Below, one piece after another: positions 1 through 10,262 of a stretch of DNA of 64,000 nt (position 1 is its first letter; the number at the start of each line of letters is the position of its first letter). Position numbers and translations under genes: made by a program. The stretch spans positions 744,001 to 808,000 of the forward strand of contig JAAVTG010000043.1 in the NCBI GenBank assembly GCA_011947345.1. Reading direction: 5' to 3'. The DNA is from Phytophthora quininea (Eukaryota > Oomycota > Peronosporomycetes > Peronosporales > Peronosporaceae). The notes under the pieces are model-generated. The model was given only the letters and a program-made list of their open reading frames with translations, was not told where the DNA came from and made no database searches.

Positions 1-612
1 CCAGTGGTAAGTCTCTTTGTCCGTTCGAAACGCAGTGTACTTTCGACTAGCGGGGGCGATGCGCATCTGGTGGTAGCCTTGCGCCAGGTCGATCGTTGAA
101 AACACTGAGCACCCCACCATCTTGTCAAACAACTCGTCAATTCTTGGCAGCGGAATTTTGGGCACTTCAGTCTGGCTGTTGACATACCGGTAGTCCACTA
201 CCCAGCGGATGGGGAGATTGCTGTTTCCGCTCTTGATCCACTGCGATCGACTGGGTGCTGCGCCAGTGGCGGCGTCCTTCTTCGGGACCCCGAAGATGTT
301 GGAGACCTACGGCGAGTCGGACGCTTCTAGCCATCCTTTACGAAGCAACTCGCCCACAAATATCTCCAGCGCGTACTGTTCGGTGCGGGATAGTCGAAAC
401 GAAGCCCTCGAGCTAGGCTCTGCTCCAGACTTCATGGTAAGATCAAATTCAACTGCACGCTGCTTGGGCAGCTCGTCCGGCAACTCCGTCGGAAACACGT
501 CTGCATATTCAGTCAATAGTGACTGTGGTGTAGCGGGTTGACGGGAGCGCCCCGGTCCGCGCGGAGATGGAGTGGTCGGGACTAGAGAACAATCAAAATG
601 GGGGCGCTCCAA
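1..612 (-). pseudogene. Gypsy reverse transcriptase N-terminal fragment
   Basis: The frame opens with a YADVFPTELPDELP motif typical of the segment before Gypsy reverse transcriptase. It continues through WVVDYRYVN and FSTIDLAQGYHQ, the first conserved RT blocks with the first catalytic aspartate in TIDLAQGY. An in-frame TAG near position 309 replaces an expected tryptophan codon just before NIFGVPKK. The fragment is cut by the window edge, so the YxDD box is not visible. It belongs with the gag and protease remnants to its right. Confidence 0.85.
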
Positions 613-1353
613 TTAAGTACGGCATCTGATCACATCAGATCCCCGATCAAGTACGACTGGCGATCCGACGACATGGGTTCGGATCCTCCCGATCAAGTGC
701 GATCCGACGACATGGGTACAGATCTTTACGATCCGACGTCTGATCTTTACAGATGGTTACGACTATGGGGATCCAAGAGCTGGCTCAAAGCCCAGCCTCG
801 ATTTTGATGTGCCGACCCGAGGGATGCCTGCAGCAGATCGATCAAGAGCGACAACCCCAGAAACGCTAAACCAGCTGGGAACTGTAGCTCCGGAGCCAAC
901 CAAGGAGCCCAGAGAGCGACGCGTGTCCAACAAACGGGTAGTTTTAGTTCAGTCCGCATTTAGCTACGAAGAGCACAAGTCCACACCGGCAGATAAGCGG
1001 TAATATACCCTCGTGCCGCCCAAGTTCGACTTTGCCTCGTGCCAGCCTCCCCTCGTAGAAGAATCGCCCCGAACCACAATCTATAGGGTGGGGTCGGGCG
1101 CTACGAGTTGTCGGTTGTGTGGATCCAACCAACCCCGAAGTGTCACGAGAACGGCACTATAAATAGAGACGTCTACGCGGAGCAAGCGGTAGGGCCGAGC
1201 GATTGACGGAGAGAGAGCGCGCGTGTGCGGAAGACCGATTGATCAAGCGATAGGGATCAGCGGGTCTAGAAGAAGAGAAGAGAAGAAGACAACCGGAAGT
1301 GTGGGAAGCCCATCCTCGCACGGCCACCAACCAAGAACTCAAGTACCAAGGTT
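599..1353 (+). repeat. LTR-like insert with TATA box inside the Gypsy remnant
   Basis: This stretch separates the protease and reverse transcriptase parts of the old Gypsy copy and carries no coding signal. It has an 18-bp direct repeat (CGATCCGACGACATGGGT at 661 and 700) and a good TATA box, TATAAATA, at 1158-1165. It ends near a TTACA. These fit the U3/R part of a solo LTR in plus orientation. I could not find a matching target duplication, so both edges are approximate. Confidence 0.35.
1158..1165 (+). promoter_or_regulatory. TATA box of the putative solo LTR
   Basis: TATAAATA followed by a GA-rich stretch (1180-1290) is the only strong TATA box in this part of the window. Oomycete cellular promoters usually lack TATA boxes while LTR promoters often have one, which supports an LTR origin. 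Confidence 0.4.
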
Positions 1354-2015
1354 ACATTCCTGCCCACAGCGTTATCGCGCTTTGGAATTACGTTAGTCAA
1401 GTCCTGGGGAAAACGCGACGTCGTTTTAACCGAGGTGACGTCGCATTTGTGAGTTGGAGATCCCCTGCCTCTAGATCCGAGATCGGATTTTCTGGTAAGC
1501 CACTCCACCACATGACTCTAGGAACTCTGGCACCGTGTCGGGCGAGGTCGCTGTCGACACCTTCACTCGATACACGTCTTCATACGACCCAACCTTCAAG
1601 TTTGTCTGGAATGCCAATTCGTTCACATGTTCGGGTAAGAGCCACTGCCCACGCGAATTGTCGCTGCGTTGGAGAATTCGGCTACCATCAGTACCGCACT
1701 CGTACTGGTCCAGGAAGGCTGTGTCTTCCGCTGTTACCAGTTGGGAAAGATTAAACAAGATATTTCCAAGATATGTGCACGAGAATGGCAGTCGACAAGA
1801 TCAGGAGAGTTGTGAGGCATCACAGTATTCATTTTTCATAGTTCTATAACTAGTAGGCACTGGTAGTAGTTTCACAACGGCCGCCAAGATTGCCTCTTCA
1901 TCACTCTAAAATAATACACCAACAGAGCAACGCTGTTCCTCGTCCTTGCTTCGTTCCTGCCTTCAACGCAGCTTCCTCGGCCCTAAAGACGTGGCTGGTC
2001 TCCCTAACGTGAAGT

Positions 2016-2825
2016 CTACTTCAGGAGTGGGTGCCACCATATTGCAATATCTGCTGACAGCAAGACCGGGTTCAAGTCATCTAGATAGAACGCGCCGCGC
2101 TCCTTCGCTCGACGGTCTTCTTCCGGATTGGCAGCTCGCACTGCGGCTTCAAAGGCGTCCATCTCCGCGTGAAAAGCAGTGCGGAGGCTGCAGAGGCCTG
2201 CATCAAGTTGCACCTCATGCGTTCGCCAATTGATTGCGGGGTTGTACTCGTCGAAAAACGGCTTGCCGAAAATGACATCGTGGGTCGGAGGAAGGTCCCA
2301 CTCGGAGAACTCCATTGCAGCCAACACAGCGCCATCGAACACCACATCTGTGACGTAGCCGACGTCAGTTGTTCACGACCGCGACGAGGTTGTCAATGAT
2401 CACAACTGTTGTTTGCTTAGGAGAGGAAGCATCGAAGATTACTACCAAAGGACTGGCCACCAGAGCAGCTAGCAGATAGAAGTCTCTCTGAAAACAACAA
2501 TGCACTTTTCAATTTACCGCCACCGGAGTAATACCTACAACTTCGTGACAACATCCGTTTTCACCTCGTTGACCCACTGCACCTTGGTCTTCGAGCCATC
2601 GAATCGTTCGGCCACGGCCCGCTTGCTTCGAACCACATTGCTGGAAAGACCTTTGCGAATCACGTTATGGTCGGCGCCACTGCCAAGTAGGATGATCACC
2701 TCTCGTCCCTCCAGCGTCCCCGACTTCCGTAGTAGTTGGTGACGACTAGAACTTGTCAGCCCAACGCCGTTAATAGTCAGCTGGTCAAACACTCCCGGCT
2801 CATCGTGCTCACGCACGTGACCCAC
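2016..2825 (-). pseudogene. Gypsy aspartic protease remnant, catalytic Asp lost
   Basis: Two minus-strand frames make up a retropepsin-like domain. The first (2535-2825) holds the active-site region, but the expected D-S-G-A reads L-G-S-G-A-D-H, so the catalytic aspartate is glycine. The second (2016-2345) holds the downstream hydrophobic core around MEFSEWDLPPTHDVIFGKPF and the NPAINW motif usual in Gypsy protease tails. Stops lie between the halves. The protease cannot be active as read. Confidence 0.7.
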
Positions 2826-3691
2826 TCGATGCCTGGTGATGTTACCCGAGCGCTCAGGTAGTGGCCTGTCATTCCTGCCCCGCTACCGGCAGCTGGCCAT
2901 GCGGTGCCCCGGTTTCTTGCAGAAAAACACAAGTTACGCTGGAAACACTCGTCACGCGACACAAAGCGACCTTGGCCAATTTCTATCGGCTCGGGACCTG
3001 ACCCACCTTGAATCGCCGGAACATCTCGGTTCGTGCTGGGGCGGCCTCGTGCTCGGGCACCATCTTGACCGCTGAGTTCTTGAGAAGGGTGAGCGCGCTC
3101 ATATTCCATGGCTACGCTGATGGCATCTCGAACTGTGGTGCAACGTCTGTACACCACCTCTGCTCTGGTCTGCGCCACTAATCCCCTGGTGAACAAGGTG
3201 ATCTTGTCAATCTTCGACATATCCTTGACACGCATAATCAATTGGCGGTATCGTGTGACGTAATCGGCCAGATCACGGCACTCACGCTGCTTCAGCCAAT
3301 AGAGCGCATCGCGCAGTCGCTCCTGCAAGTCGGCCGGAATAAATTCTCGGCGCAACGCGTCAGCCTGCTCATCAATCGTGCTGATCTCTCCTTGTTGCGT
3401 AACATACCATGCAGCAGCTTGGCCTTGTAAATTTGAGACCATCATAGCAAGAACACGTCGACTGTCGCTGGCGTGCGTGTAGTCGATGTCCTTAGCCTCG
3501 AAAAAGAGACGTGCCTGATCGGGGAAGAGCTCCAAGCTCTCGTCCAGTGCTCCGCCGTATTTAGGCATATAAATGCCTTCAACTCGTTTCTCGGCCGGAG
3601 GCCGATTTACCAGCTTAGCCATAAGCTCTTGCTGCTGTTGAAGCAGCGTAGTCACCTCCGCAAACATGCGGGCACTCAGGTCTGGGTCCAT
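2777..3691 (-). CDS. Gypsy gag (capsid), frame-broken at its zinc knuckle
   Basis: The 304-residue frame begins at an ATG at 3691 and is a retrotransposon capsid: a glutamine-rich N-terminus, then the retrotrans_gag region with QGQAAAWYV and the FIPADLQERLRDAL-YWLKQ block. The tail should carry a CCHC knuckle: CFQRNLCF is present, but the frame then runs into unrelated sequence, so a base change has broken the knuckle. It overlaps the start of the protease remnant. Confidence 0.8.
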   Translation of the reverse strand: MDPDLSARMFAEVTTLLQQQQELMAKLVNRPPAEKRVEGIYMPKYGGALDESLELFPDQARLFFEAKDIDYTHASDSRRVLAMMVSNLQGQAAAWYVTQQGEISTIDEQADALRREFIPADLQERLRDALYWLKQRECRDLADYVTRYRQLIMRVKDMSKIDKITLFTRGLVAQTRAEVVYRRCTTVRDAISVAMEYERAHPSQELSGQDGARARGRPSTNRDVPAIQGGSGPEPIEIGQGRFVSRDECFQRNLCFSARNRGTAWPAAGSGAGMTGHYLSARVTSPGIEWVTCVSTMSRECLTS

Positions 3692-3699
3692 GCTTCCAG

Positions 3700-4710
3700 A
3701 TACTTCGGTACGAATGTACGCTTACAGCGGGCACGAAGGCACGGCACTAGCCCTCGAGAGGGCACGAAGGCTCAACTCCTTGAGAGGGGACGGAGGCTCA
3801 CTCTCGTAACTCAGAGACGGTCTGCGTCTCGATGTAGTGTGGGCCAGGCATTCAGCTTGGTTTCACTTCGCGCAGCTGGACTCCGCTGGGACAAGTTACC
3901 TCATTGTGTCCGCCAGCTACCAAGCTGTGTGGACAAGCAGGTGACGCAACCTTTGTGTCCGACGAGGACAGCTGAGGGTGAAAATTGTGTTGTAGTACGC
4001 CAATGCATTTGTGTGAATGCATGTCGTGTCCACCAAGGCTGCCTGTCGCTCCGATTGAGTGGCTGGCAGGCCTTGGGCGAGAACGAGCTAGTTAGCACTA
4101 GATTCAAGATCTCGCTCACTTTACAATTTGCCAAGGATCTAAGACATCAGTATATTCGGCTACTACTTCTGCGGGTTGGCCCCGCACTGCCGGTGTCCTC
4201 CTACTAGTTCCGTGCTTCAAAACCCCGGGCATACTACACACGACGAAACTTCGGGTATCGGCCACCCCACTCCAGAACTTGACCAACAAGCGCTACCAAG
4301 TGTGGAGACTGTGTGCACGGGATCTCCACGGGCAATACTTCAACAAGACGCAGAGGAAAGTCTTCGAGGCAAGGTAGTGAGGAGGTCGAGATGTAGTCAC
4401 CGTTGACGGAGAACACTTGAGTAGTTGAACGCAGAAAGTGGAATGGCATTTTTAGTGAAGCAGCACCAAAACAACAACACGTACTGCTACGAGGACATGC
4501 AGAGCATGCAGCACGACGCCGTGGCGCCCAAGGCCGATCTCGAATCGGCGGCGATATACAACATGCAACACCACAAGGTGTGCCTCCCTGGGTCCAAGCG
4601 AATCTCCCAATCCCCACCCATTTCCAAGAGCGCTGTCCATGAGGTTCCGGTGATAGCACGATCGCATCTTGCGAGCACCTCGAAGATGCCATGCCGCATC
4701 TCGGGTCGGC
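3700..4710. other. Non-coding stretch, probable 5' LTR/leader of the Gypsy remnant
   Basis: No convincing gene is present. Positions 3735-3800 hold a degenerate direct repeat of a unit like GGCACGAAGGCTCAACTC. By position this should be the 5' LTR and leader of the decayed Gypsy copy, but no partner LTR is inside the window to confirm it. The MULE starts at 4711. Confidence 0.3.
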
Positions 4711-4748
4711 CTTACTTTTGAGTAAACGGGGCTGAACGCTGAGTAAGT
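4711..4748 (+). repeat. Left terminal inverted repeat of the MULE
   Basis: It pairs with 7889-7926 read in reverse complement, sharing CTTACT-TTGAGTAA, CTGAA and CTGAGTAA blocks at the same spacing. Confidence 0.65.
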
Positions 4749-5450
4749 ACTGACAATCGAGTAAATGAGCCCGATCTCATACGCTCACGGGTGCTGGGTC
4801 GTGTAGCTGACTTCTGAGTAATTTAGATGAATGTAAAAGGATAGTACGTGCATTGTGGAGGCATTTTTTCTTTGTATTTTCTTGGTTAAACATGTAGTCC
4901 TCCTATGCATATCACATACAGATCAATTTCTTGTCCCCCTGCGCTCCTTACATTGCGATGCTCGCTGTGATGTCCAAACCTAGAACGTACGCTCTGTTAA
5001 CCGCTTCGGCTAGCTCTTGACTCTCGAGACCGACCAATCATCCATCCGATAGCTTGATGGACCAGACGAACAACCCCCGCGCTCCGACCACGTTACAACC
5101 ACACCAACCCTCGTTTCATCTTGACCGTCAGAGCCTGTAACTTCTTGGAGGACATTCCAATGAAGTGGACGAGCAGGAAATTGTAGGAACAGGGCAACAA
5201 GGTTGTCCACAGAAAAGAAATGCTCACTGCTGCGATCTTCACACAGAGCTCCACGACTTCTTTTCTGCCCACCGGCCACTTTTCGCACCGGAAGACGTGC
5301 TATCAACCCCTCCATTCGCATGTCCTTCTGCAGCACCATTGCCGCTACCACGTGAGCGCACTGCCAGCCAGTCGACCAATATCCGAGACAGTCACATCAA
5401 TATTTTTGACGGATTGACTTGATCTGCAACAAGAAATCGTCAGTACACTT

Positions 5451-7634
5451 TTAGCGATGAAATGAATAGTCTGCGCAACTAACATCTTTTGCAGGAACTG
5501 GGGACTGGTTTGATAGTTTCAAAGCCTGCAGGTGCAACAGATCGACCTTGTGAAGCGACAAGAACAGCAGCTCTACTTCGTTAACGGCTGGTACTGACTC
5601 CAGATTCCCGTGTAATGAGCTCAGAAACCTACAACAGAATAAACGAGTGTCAGTATAGACTAGTCGAGCGCGGATAGTGTCGTACTTCTGAACGCGTTCG
5701 CGCGTGACTTGGTTCCCGTGGACATTTCTTCCGTCCACAACAAATTTGGACGCGTTGAATATTAAGGCTTTCAGCACCTTTTGTCTTGTTACACGAAAGC
5801 TGTAGTAGTTTTCACGAGTACCAAGCAACCGCTTCGCCTTCGTGACCACCTCTGCCAGCCAGGGACCTATTATACAACACGTGCGATTAGATATTGTGAT
5901 TCTACAACACACACCATTCAACTTACCTTCACAAAAATGCGCTTGCACCAAATGAGTCGAGACAGTTGATTGATGGAACAATACACTCGGCAGTGACTCG
6001 TTTAGCACTGTGGCAGTGCTGGCACGCAGACCCCCGACGCACGTCTTCTTGATCACGCGATGGTGCGATTCTAACGCGTTTTGTGATGGTGTTATACCCG
6101 GAGTTGCGCACGTACCGAACCAGTTCGCCCAAAACCCGGAGAGATAGTACTCTTCTATCCAATCCGTGTACTTGTTCTCCTGTTGATCTCGCCAGTACTT
6201 CAAGACGAACTTGGCCAACGCCGCGAACTGGTCCTTTGATCGTGCCTCGTGCAAGTACTTGATGTTTGGCCACACTTTAGTCTCGAAAACCTCGTCGTTC
6301 TAAAAATCATTTCACTGTAAGCGTCAACTAACAAAAGTTACAAATGGGAACATACCTGCAGCAGTTTCATCTTGGACCGGGCTTTCCGACAAAAGTGCGG
6401 GTAGCAGTTTAGCAAGCGTATGCCAGGCCACACCGCTTGAAACGCGTTCGCAATGTACGCAGTGTGGTCTAAACTGCCAAATTGAAGTTTTAGCTCGACA
6501 TTGAAGAATTTCTCGGCAAATTCGCGTGCTGTTCTGAATAACTCCTCGTAGACCAGTTGATTTTCCGTTCTTGTGAACATGTACATCCACGGCATGAACG
6601 TTTTAGAGTACTTATTACGTGCAAAGTGGGTAGTGTACGATCCAAAATCAATCAAAGTCCAGCCACCTACAATAAATAAATTGTGTCAGTAAAAGTGGAG
6701 CAAAAATAATATAATGCTTGACTCACCTAAATGGAGCTTGTAAGTGCCATCGGTGACACCAATCAAACCATCTTCTCCTTGACCACGCGACGCATAGAAA
6801 ATGTTTCGTAGGCAAGTCCTAGACGTAACAATGATAGCGTACGATCGCGTCGTCGTACCGTTCTCGTCCTCTGAATCGAACTCGAAGTTTTTCAGAACTA
6901 CGAGATCGTGTTTGAATCCTTCTGTCTGGTTAGAGAAGGTTGTTGCATCTGTGTCTGGATCAAATTGAAGGCCAGGGCCATAAAACTGATCTGTAGTAGT
7001 GCATAGCTTGCCTGGAATCCACTGCAGCAGTTTCGCGTTGTTGTGAATTTCCCAGCCACCTAACGGTGAATACAACAAAAGAATAACCATCAGCATTAAC
7101 TAAATTTCACAAATGTAAATACGTACCTGCACTTTTCTTCTTTAGATAGGCCTTCCTGTTATTGAGCTGCTTTTGTGTAGGAAGCGAGGTCTTTGTTTTT
7201 GCTGTCACTCGCTTTGACAGAGTCTTCAGGCACTTTTGACCACCGGATCCACCGGTAAGTATGTCATCGGATTGCCGCTTCCAGCGCAAACGTATCCCCT
7301 GCTTCTTGGACGTCGAAAGTTGCGTGGTGTGGTCCCCCGTCTCTTCCAACGTAACAACCTCGCCGTCTTCGTCTGCCGAAACTCCTACTCGGAACTTCTT
7401 CCCGCAATTAACATGAGTACAACACTGGTAGACCTTCTGCCCATGCCCACTTGAGCCGTAGTTGTAGAGGACTTTGAAGTCAAAGTCGGACGTCCCACAC
7501 ATACCAACCTCTGCGGCTTCAACAGAAGAATATACACCAACTACGGTGTAATTGTACCGTGTACGCTGTCGAGGCTGCTCTTCCCCGACAGAATGCTCAG
7601 TACGTGCGCGCGCTTCTCCAGGATCGGAACTCAT
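5451..7634 (-). CDS. MULE transposase, five exons, apparently intact
   Basis: Exons 7634-7127, 7059-6727, 6666-6356, 6299-5927 and 5866-5451 join in frame at GT-AG introns of 56-67 bp and give about 646 residues. Exon 1 has a Cys/His-rich region (CTHVNCGKKF, then GDHTTQL) like the FLYWCH/WRKY-type DNA-binding finger of MULE transposases. The DDE catalytic residues can be placed at GVTDGTYKLH, FGSLDHTAYI and NALESHH. The last exon may hold one more intron ending at TTGTAG near 5627. The start is the first ATG after the right terminal repeat. The frame is open, so the element could still be active. Confidence 0.85.
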
Positions 7635-7888
7635 AGCAGGCTGTGCTTTGGTGTGGAGACTTCAAAAGTGAGATCGAAGAGCAACTAGGCTTGTACATGA
7701 AGACACCAAAGCTATAGCTCTCTGCCGTTTATTGTGTGGCAGAGGAATATCATACGATAATAAGGTTGAAACACGTAATCTCTGACGTTCGTCTTCACAT
7801 GTATTTCCTCAAAACCAAGGTCGTGTAGAGACGTGTACCATGTTGTACTCATTATTCAGACTCTTACTCAGACTTCAGGAAAAACACA

Positions 7889-7926
7889 CGTTACTCAGGA
7901 TTCAGGAAAAATTACTCAATAGTAAG
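7889..7926 (-). repeat. Right terminal inverted repeat of the MULE
   Basis: Inverted partner of 4711-4748. It is followed inward by two further CTGAGTAA-like subterminal copies on the minus strand. Confidence 0.65.
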
Positions 7927-8215
7927 TAGCACCCCCGCATCTCGATGATGCCAAGCAGCATCTCGACGATTCGGCATCCTGACAGAATATCTGGTGTGTA
8001 GCCTTTTGGTATCGCTAGAGGTTCTCCTGAAACGCTTCCCAACTCACACGATACAATACTCCTCCGCAACCAGTGGAGGCTTCTCGCAGCTTCTCGAAAG
8101 TGGAGTTCTCGGTGCGAGGGATGGCTCCTAATTTTCGTTCCCAGCAGAGGATTCTGAAATGAAAGGCTCAGGTGGATGACAGCCAAAGTTTGAGCGTCAG
8201 AACGTCAGAATAATT
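7927..8215. other. Intergenic stretch between MULE and RNase T2 3' end
   Basis: No gene supported. GCATCTCG-type motifs here resemble sequence just outside the other MULE end (around 4690), which could mean the true MULE ends lie a little further out. Confidence 0.3.
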
Positions 8216-9114
8216 TTATTGCATCTCAACAAACGGCGATACTACGGGAGGAACGTATTTGTCCAGGGTGATAGGGATTCCGGGGCTGCACGGTACAAAC
8301 ACCGCCGTGGAAACAGCATCTTTGCAGTCGATCGGGACGAGAGCTGCAGACAAATGGCTAGGTTTGGCAAAGCAGACGTGAATGGCGGCGAGCCGATTGC
8401 CAACGCTGTCGTTGTGAAATGCTGCAATCACTGAACACAATACTTGCACGCGCGTCGGATACAGCGCTGTCACTTCCGCCAGGGTTGTCTTCGGAGAAGC
8501 CGAAGCTGCCCAGCGGTTGATCTTTTCGGTTGCATTTTGTTGACGGCTGCGGCTCGCAACACAGCGTGGAAGTACCCTCGCGCGCTCGCTTCAAAGTCGC
8601 CCCCGCCGTCAGCGGCATAGCACAGTCCGTGTTTCTGGAACTCGTGGTTGTAGAGCTCGCACAGCGTTCGAAAGCTGGATGGCTGTGTGGGGTCCACCCA
8701 GACTTCGTCCATCGCTGCAAGCAGCTCGGGGAGTCTGCAGCGAAGCCCACTGCGCCGAACGGTTGATTGCGAATGTCATCGCTGACATTGCAGCAAGCGG
8801 AGAAGCCGCTGTAGTAGTTGGGCCAGAGCCCGTGGACGGAGAGGCGGCTGAGCGCTCTACGGGGCTCGCACACGATGCCGAGCGGGAACTTGTTGACGTT
8901 CCTGTGCGAGATGGTCAAGTCCACACCAGCGAGCAGGTCACGGCAGAATTGTGGCAGGAAGAGCTGCTCCAGCACGAGGAAATCAAAGTCGCCTGGCTGG
9001 TTCTTTTGCGCAGACAGGCTGGGTCTCGCGTCGGGCAGATCGGGCCTTGGGCAGCGCCCGCGCAAATGTCCACGCACTGCTGCGAGTCGGGCACCCATCC
9101 GCCCGGGTAGTCAA
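8216..9114 (-). pseudogene. Secreted ribonuclease T2, mature part (cut from its signal peptide)
   Basis: RNase T2 enzymes cut single-stranded RNA using two conserved histidine boxes. CAS-1 is seen as SVHGLWPNY and CAS-2 as NHEFQKHGLC, with several cysteines for disulfides around them. The frame joins the signal peptide at 15946-16014 exactly across the Gypsy insertion: the duplicated GTCAA supplies the Ile-Asp junction and YPGGWVPDS follows. Three single-base losses (near 9010, 8730 and 8535) interrupt the frame and match the window-wide error pattern. Even if those are sequencing errors, the 6.8-kb insertion should abolish a normal transcript. It ends at a stop at 8216. Confidence 0.85.
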
Positions 9115-9261
9115 TGTAACGGGGCGGTGCTTGTGGGGAATTTAACTCTGGCTATTCATCTGTGTGGCGCCCGACTTCGGGCGCCGTGAGCCAACAAAAC
9201 TAAGAGCTAATCTAATTGGTCGCCGTGGCGCACGGCGACCGTGTGACGGTACCCCGTCACA
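9115..9261 (-). repeat. 3' LTR of the chromovirus
   Basis: A 147-bp LTR, unusually short for Ty3/Gypsy. It contains three perfect inverted repeats: 9166-9185 (9-bp arms, 2-nt loop), 9218-9240 (10-bp arms, 3-nt loop) and 9242-9261 (8-bp arms, 4-nt loop), the last forming the LTR edge. Confidence 0.95.
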
Positions 9262-9272
9262 CCACCCCTACG
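9262..9272 (-). other. Polypurine tract
   Basis: The minus strand reads AGGGGTGG directly before the 3' LTR, in the position and composition of a plus-strand primer. Confidence 0.5.
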
Positions 9273-9356
9273 TAAGGTTGAAGCTGCGATGATCCCAAAC
9301 AGCTTGGTGAGCTCTTCACAATCGAAAGAGCCACCCGCGACAGCAGCAGTACGATC

Positions 9357-10262
9357 ATGGACAGAGACACCGTGGACGCCGAGCTCGTGACGTACGAGGA
9401 GGTCCTGGAGCGTTGGGCCTTCACGGACTGCAGTGGCTTCGACAACGCCCTCAGTGACAGCGAAATGCGTGCGCTGTTTAGCCGCTGGCGCGCCACGCGA
9501 AGCAAACCCGACGCTGCGATCGGCAGCGTCACCGCGCAGTCGATGGATCGGTCCTGGACGGCGTTCGTCAACCGCTGGAACACGGAGGGGCCAGCGGCGT
9601 TCCAGCAGAAACTCCTGCAGCGCGAGGAGCAGCACTCGCGCTTCTCCGTGGGGGCCTTGGCGGTCCAGATTTGCGAGTTGTCATGGGATGCCGACCGCGA
9701 CTGCTGCTTCGCTCATTATCGCATCGGATGTCCAAGTTGTCGCGGGTACAGCGTACCGCGACCAAGTGACGCTGTTTGGGAGCGCATCACAAGCGCCACA
9801 CCCCTTTCCGAAGCCGAGCGCAAGCTGGTGGGGCTGTTCCAGCGAGCGCTGCACGAGGCTAGGCGCGGCGAGGAGTCGCGCCCCGTGGAAGGCCTGCCTC
9901 GTACGCCTCCACGCAGTCCGGAACGTCCGCTAGCAGCACCTCCCGCGGCTCCCAGCTGTCGTCCAGCGGTCCAATCCACCGGACCAGATACCGGCGGGAG
10001 CTCGGGATATCCCCGTCGCAGCGACGAGCGCTGCGACTACCGGTGGAGTCGTCGTGATCAAGGATGGCTTCCACAATGTGACGAAAGTTACCATCGCGAT
10101 CAACAAGCGGAGCCGGGCCGTCGCGAAGGAACCGAGCGCGAGTGGGCGATGGCGCGTCGTCTGGAGCGCCTGGAGAGCTGCGTGGAGCAGCTGGAGCGGG
10201 AGAATCGAGCGTTGCGGCAGATGTTGTGGGTGCCGCGTCACGCGGCACCGGATTATCGCTAG
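9357..10262 (+). CDS. Antisense 301-residue open frame in the chromovirus 3' region
   Basis: An ATG-initiated frame runs opposite to pol from between the 3' LTR and the chromodomain stop into the integrase tail. Positions 9357-9858 overlap no sense domain. The N-terminal part has a balanced globular composition with many Trp, Cys and acidic residues (ALFSRWRATRSKPDAA; CPSCRGY). The C-terminus is a leucine-zipper-like helix (RRLERLESCVEQLERENRAL). Some plant LTR elements carry extra antisense genes, so a real accessory gene is possible. It could also be an open frame by chance in GC-rich DNA. No homologue recognised. Confidence 0.45.
   Translation: MDRDTVDAELVTYEEVLERWAFTDCSGFDNALSDSEMRALFSRWRATRSKPDAAIGSVTAQSMDRSWTAFVNRWNTEGPAAFQQKLLQREEQHSRFSVGALAVQICELSWDADRDCCFAHYRIGCPSCRGYSVPRPSDAVWERITSATPLSEAERKLVGLFQRALHEARRGEESRPVEGLPRTPPRSPERPLAAPPAAPSCRPAVQSTGPDTGGSSGYPRRSDERCDYRWSRRDQGWLPQCDESYHRDQQAEPGRREGTEREWAMARRLERLESCVEQLERENRALRQMLWVPRHAAPDYR

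Larger units (their letters stand above)
1..3700 (-). mobile_element. Degenerate Ty3/Gypsy retrotransposon, 3' part beyond the left edge
   Basis: Reading leftwards on the minus strand the order is gag, aspartic protease, then the start of reverse transcriptase, which is Ty3/Gypsy order. The reverse transcriptase continues past position 1, so RNase H, integrase and the 3' LTR lie outside the window. Gag and pol are broken by stops and frame changes, and the protease active site is altered. About 750 bp between protease and RT look like an inserted LTR. No clear 5' LTR boundary was found upstream of gag. This is an old, inactive copy. Confidence 0.8.
4711..7926 (-). mobile_element. MULE (Mutator-like) DNA transposon with terminal inverted repeats
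   Basis: The left end (CTTACTTTTGAGTAA, 4711-4725) and the reverse complement of the right end (CTTACTATTGAGTAA, ending at 7926) match over about 38 bp with several mismatches. Both ends also carry further inverted GAGTAA motifs: four on the left between 4716 and 4825, and four as TTACTC or TACTCA on the right between 7847 and 7920. Between them lies one transposase gene. No clean 9-bp target duplication was found, so the outer limit may be slightly off. Confidence 0.7.

Noticed and set aside
4425..4721. 98-codon plus-strand frame left of the MULE
   Set aside because: No domain or conserved composition; within probable LTR or leader sequence.
9433..9933. A second plus-strand 166-codon frame inside the chromovirus 3' region
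   Set aside because: It is a shadow of the 301-codon antisense frame: arginine/serine-rich and without domain-like composition.
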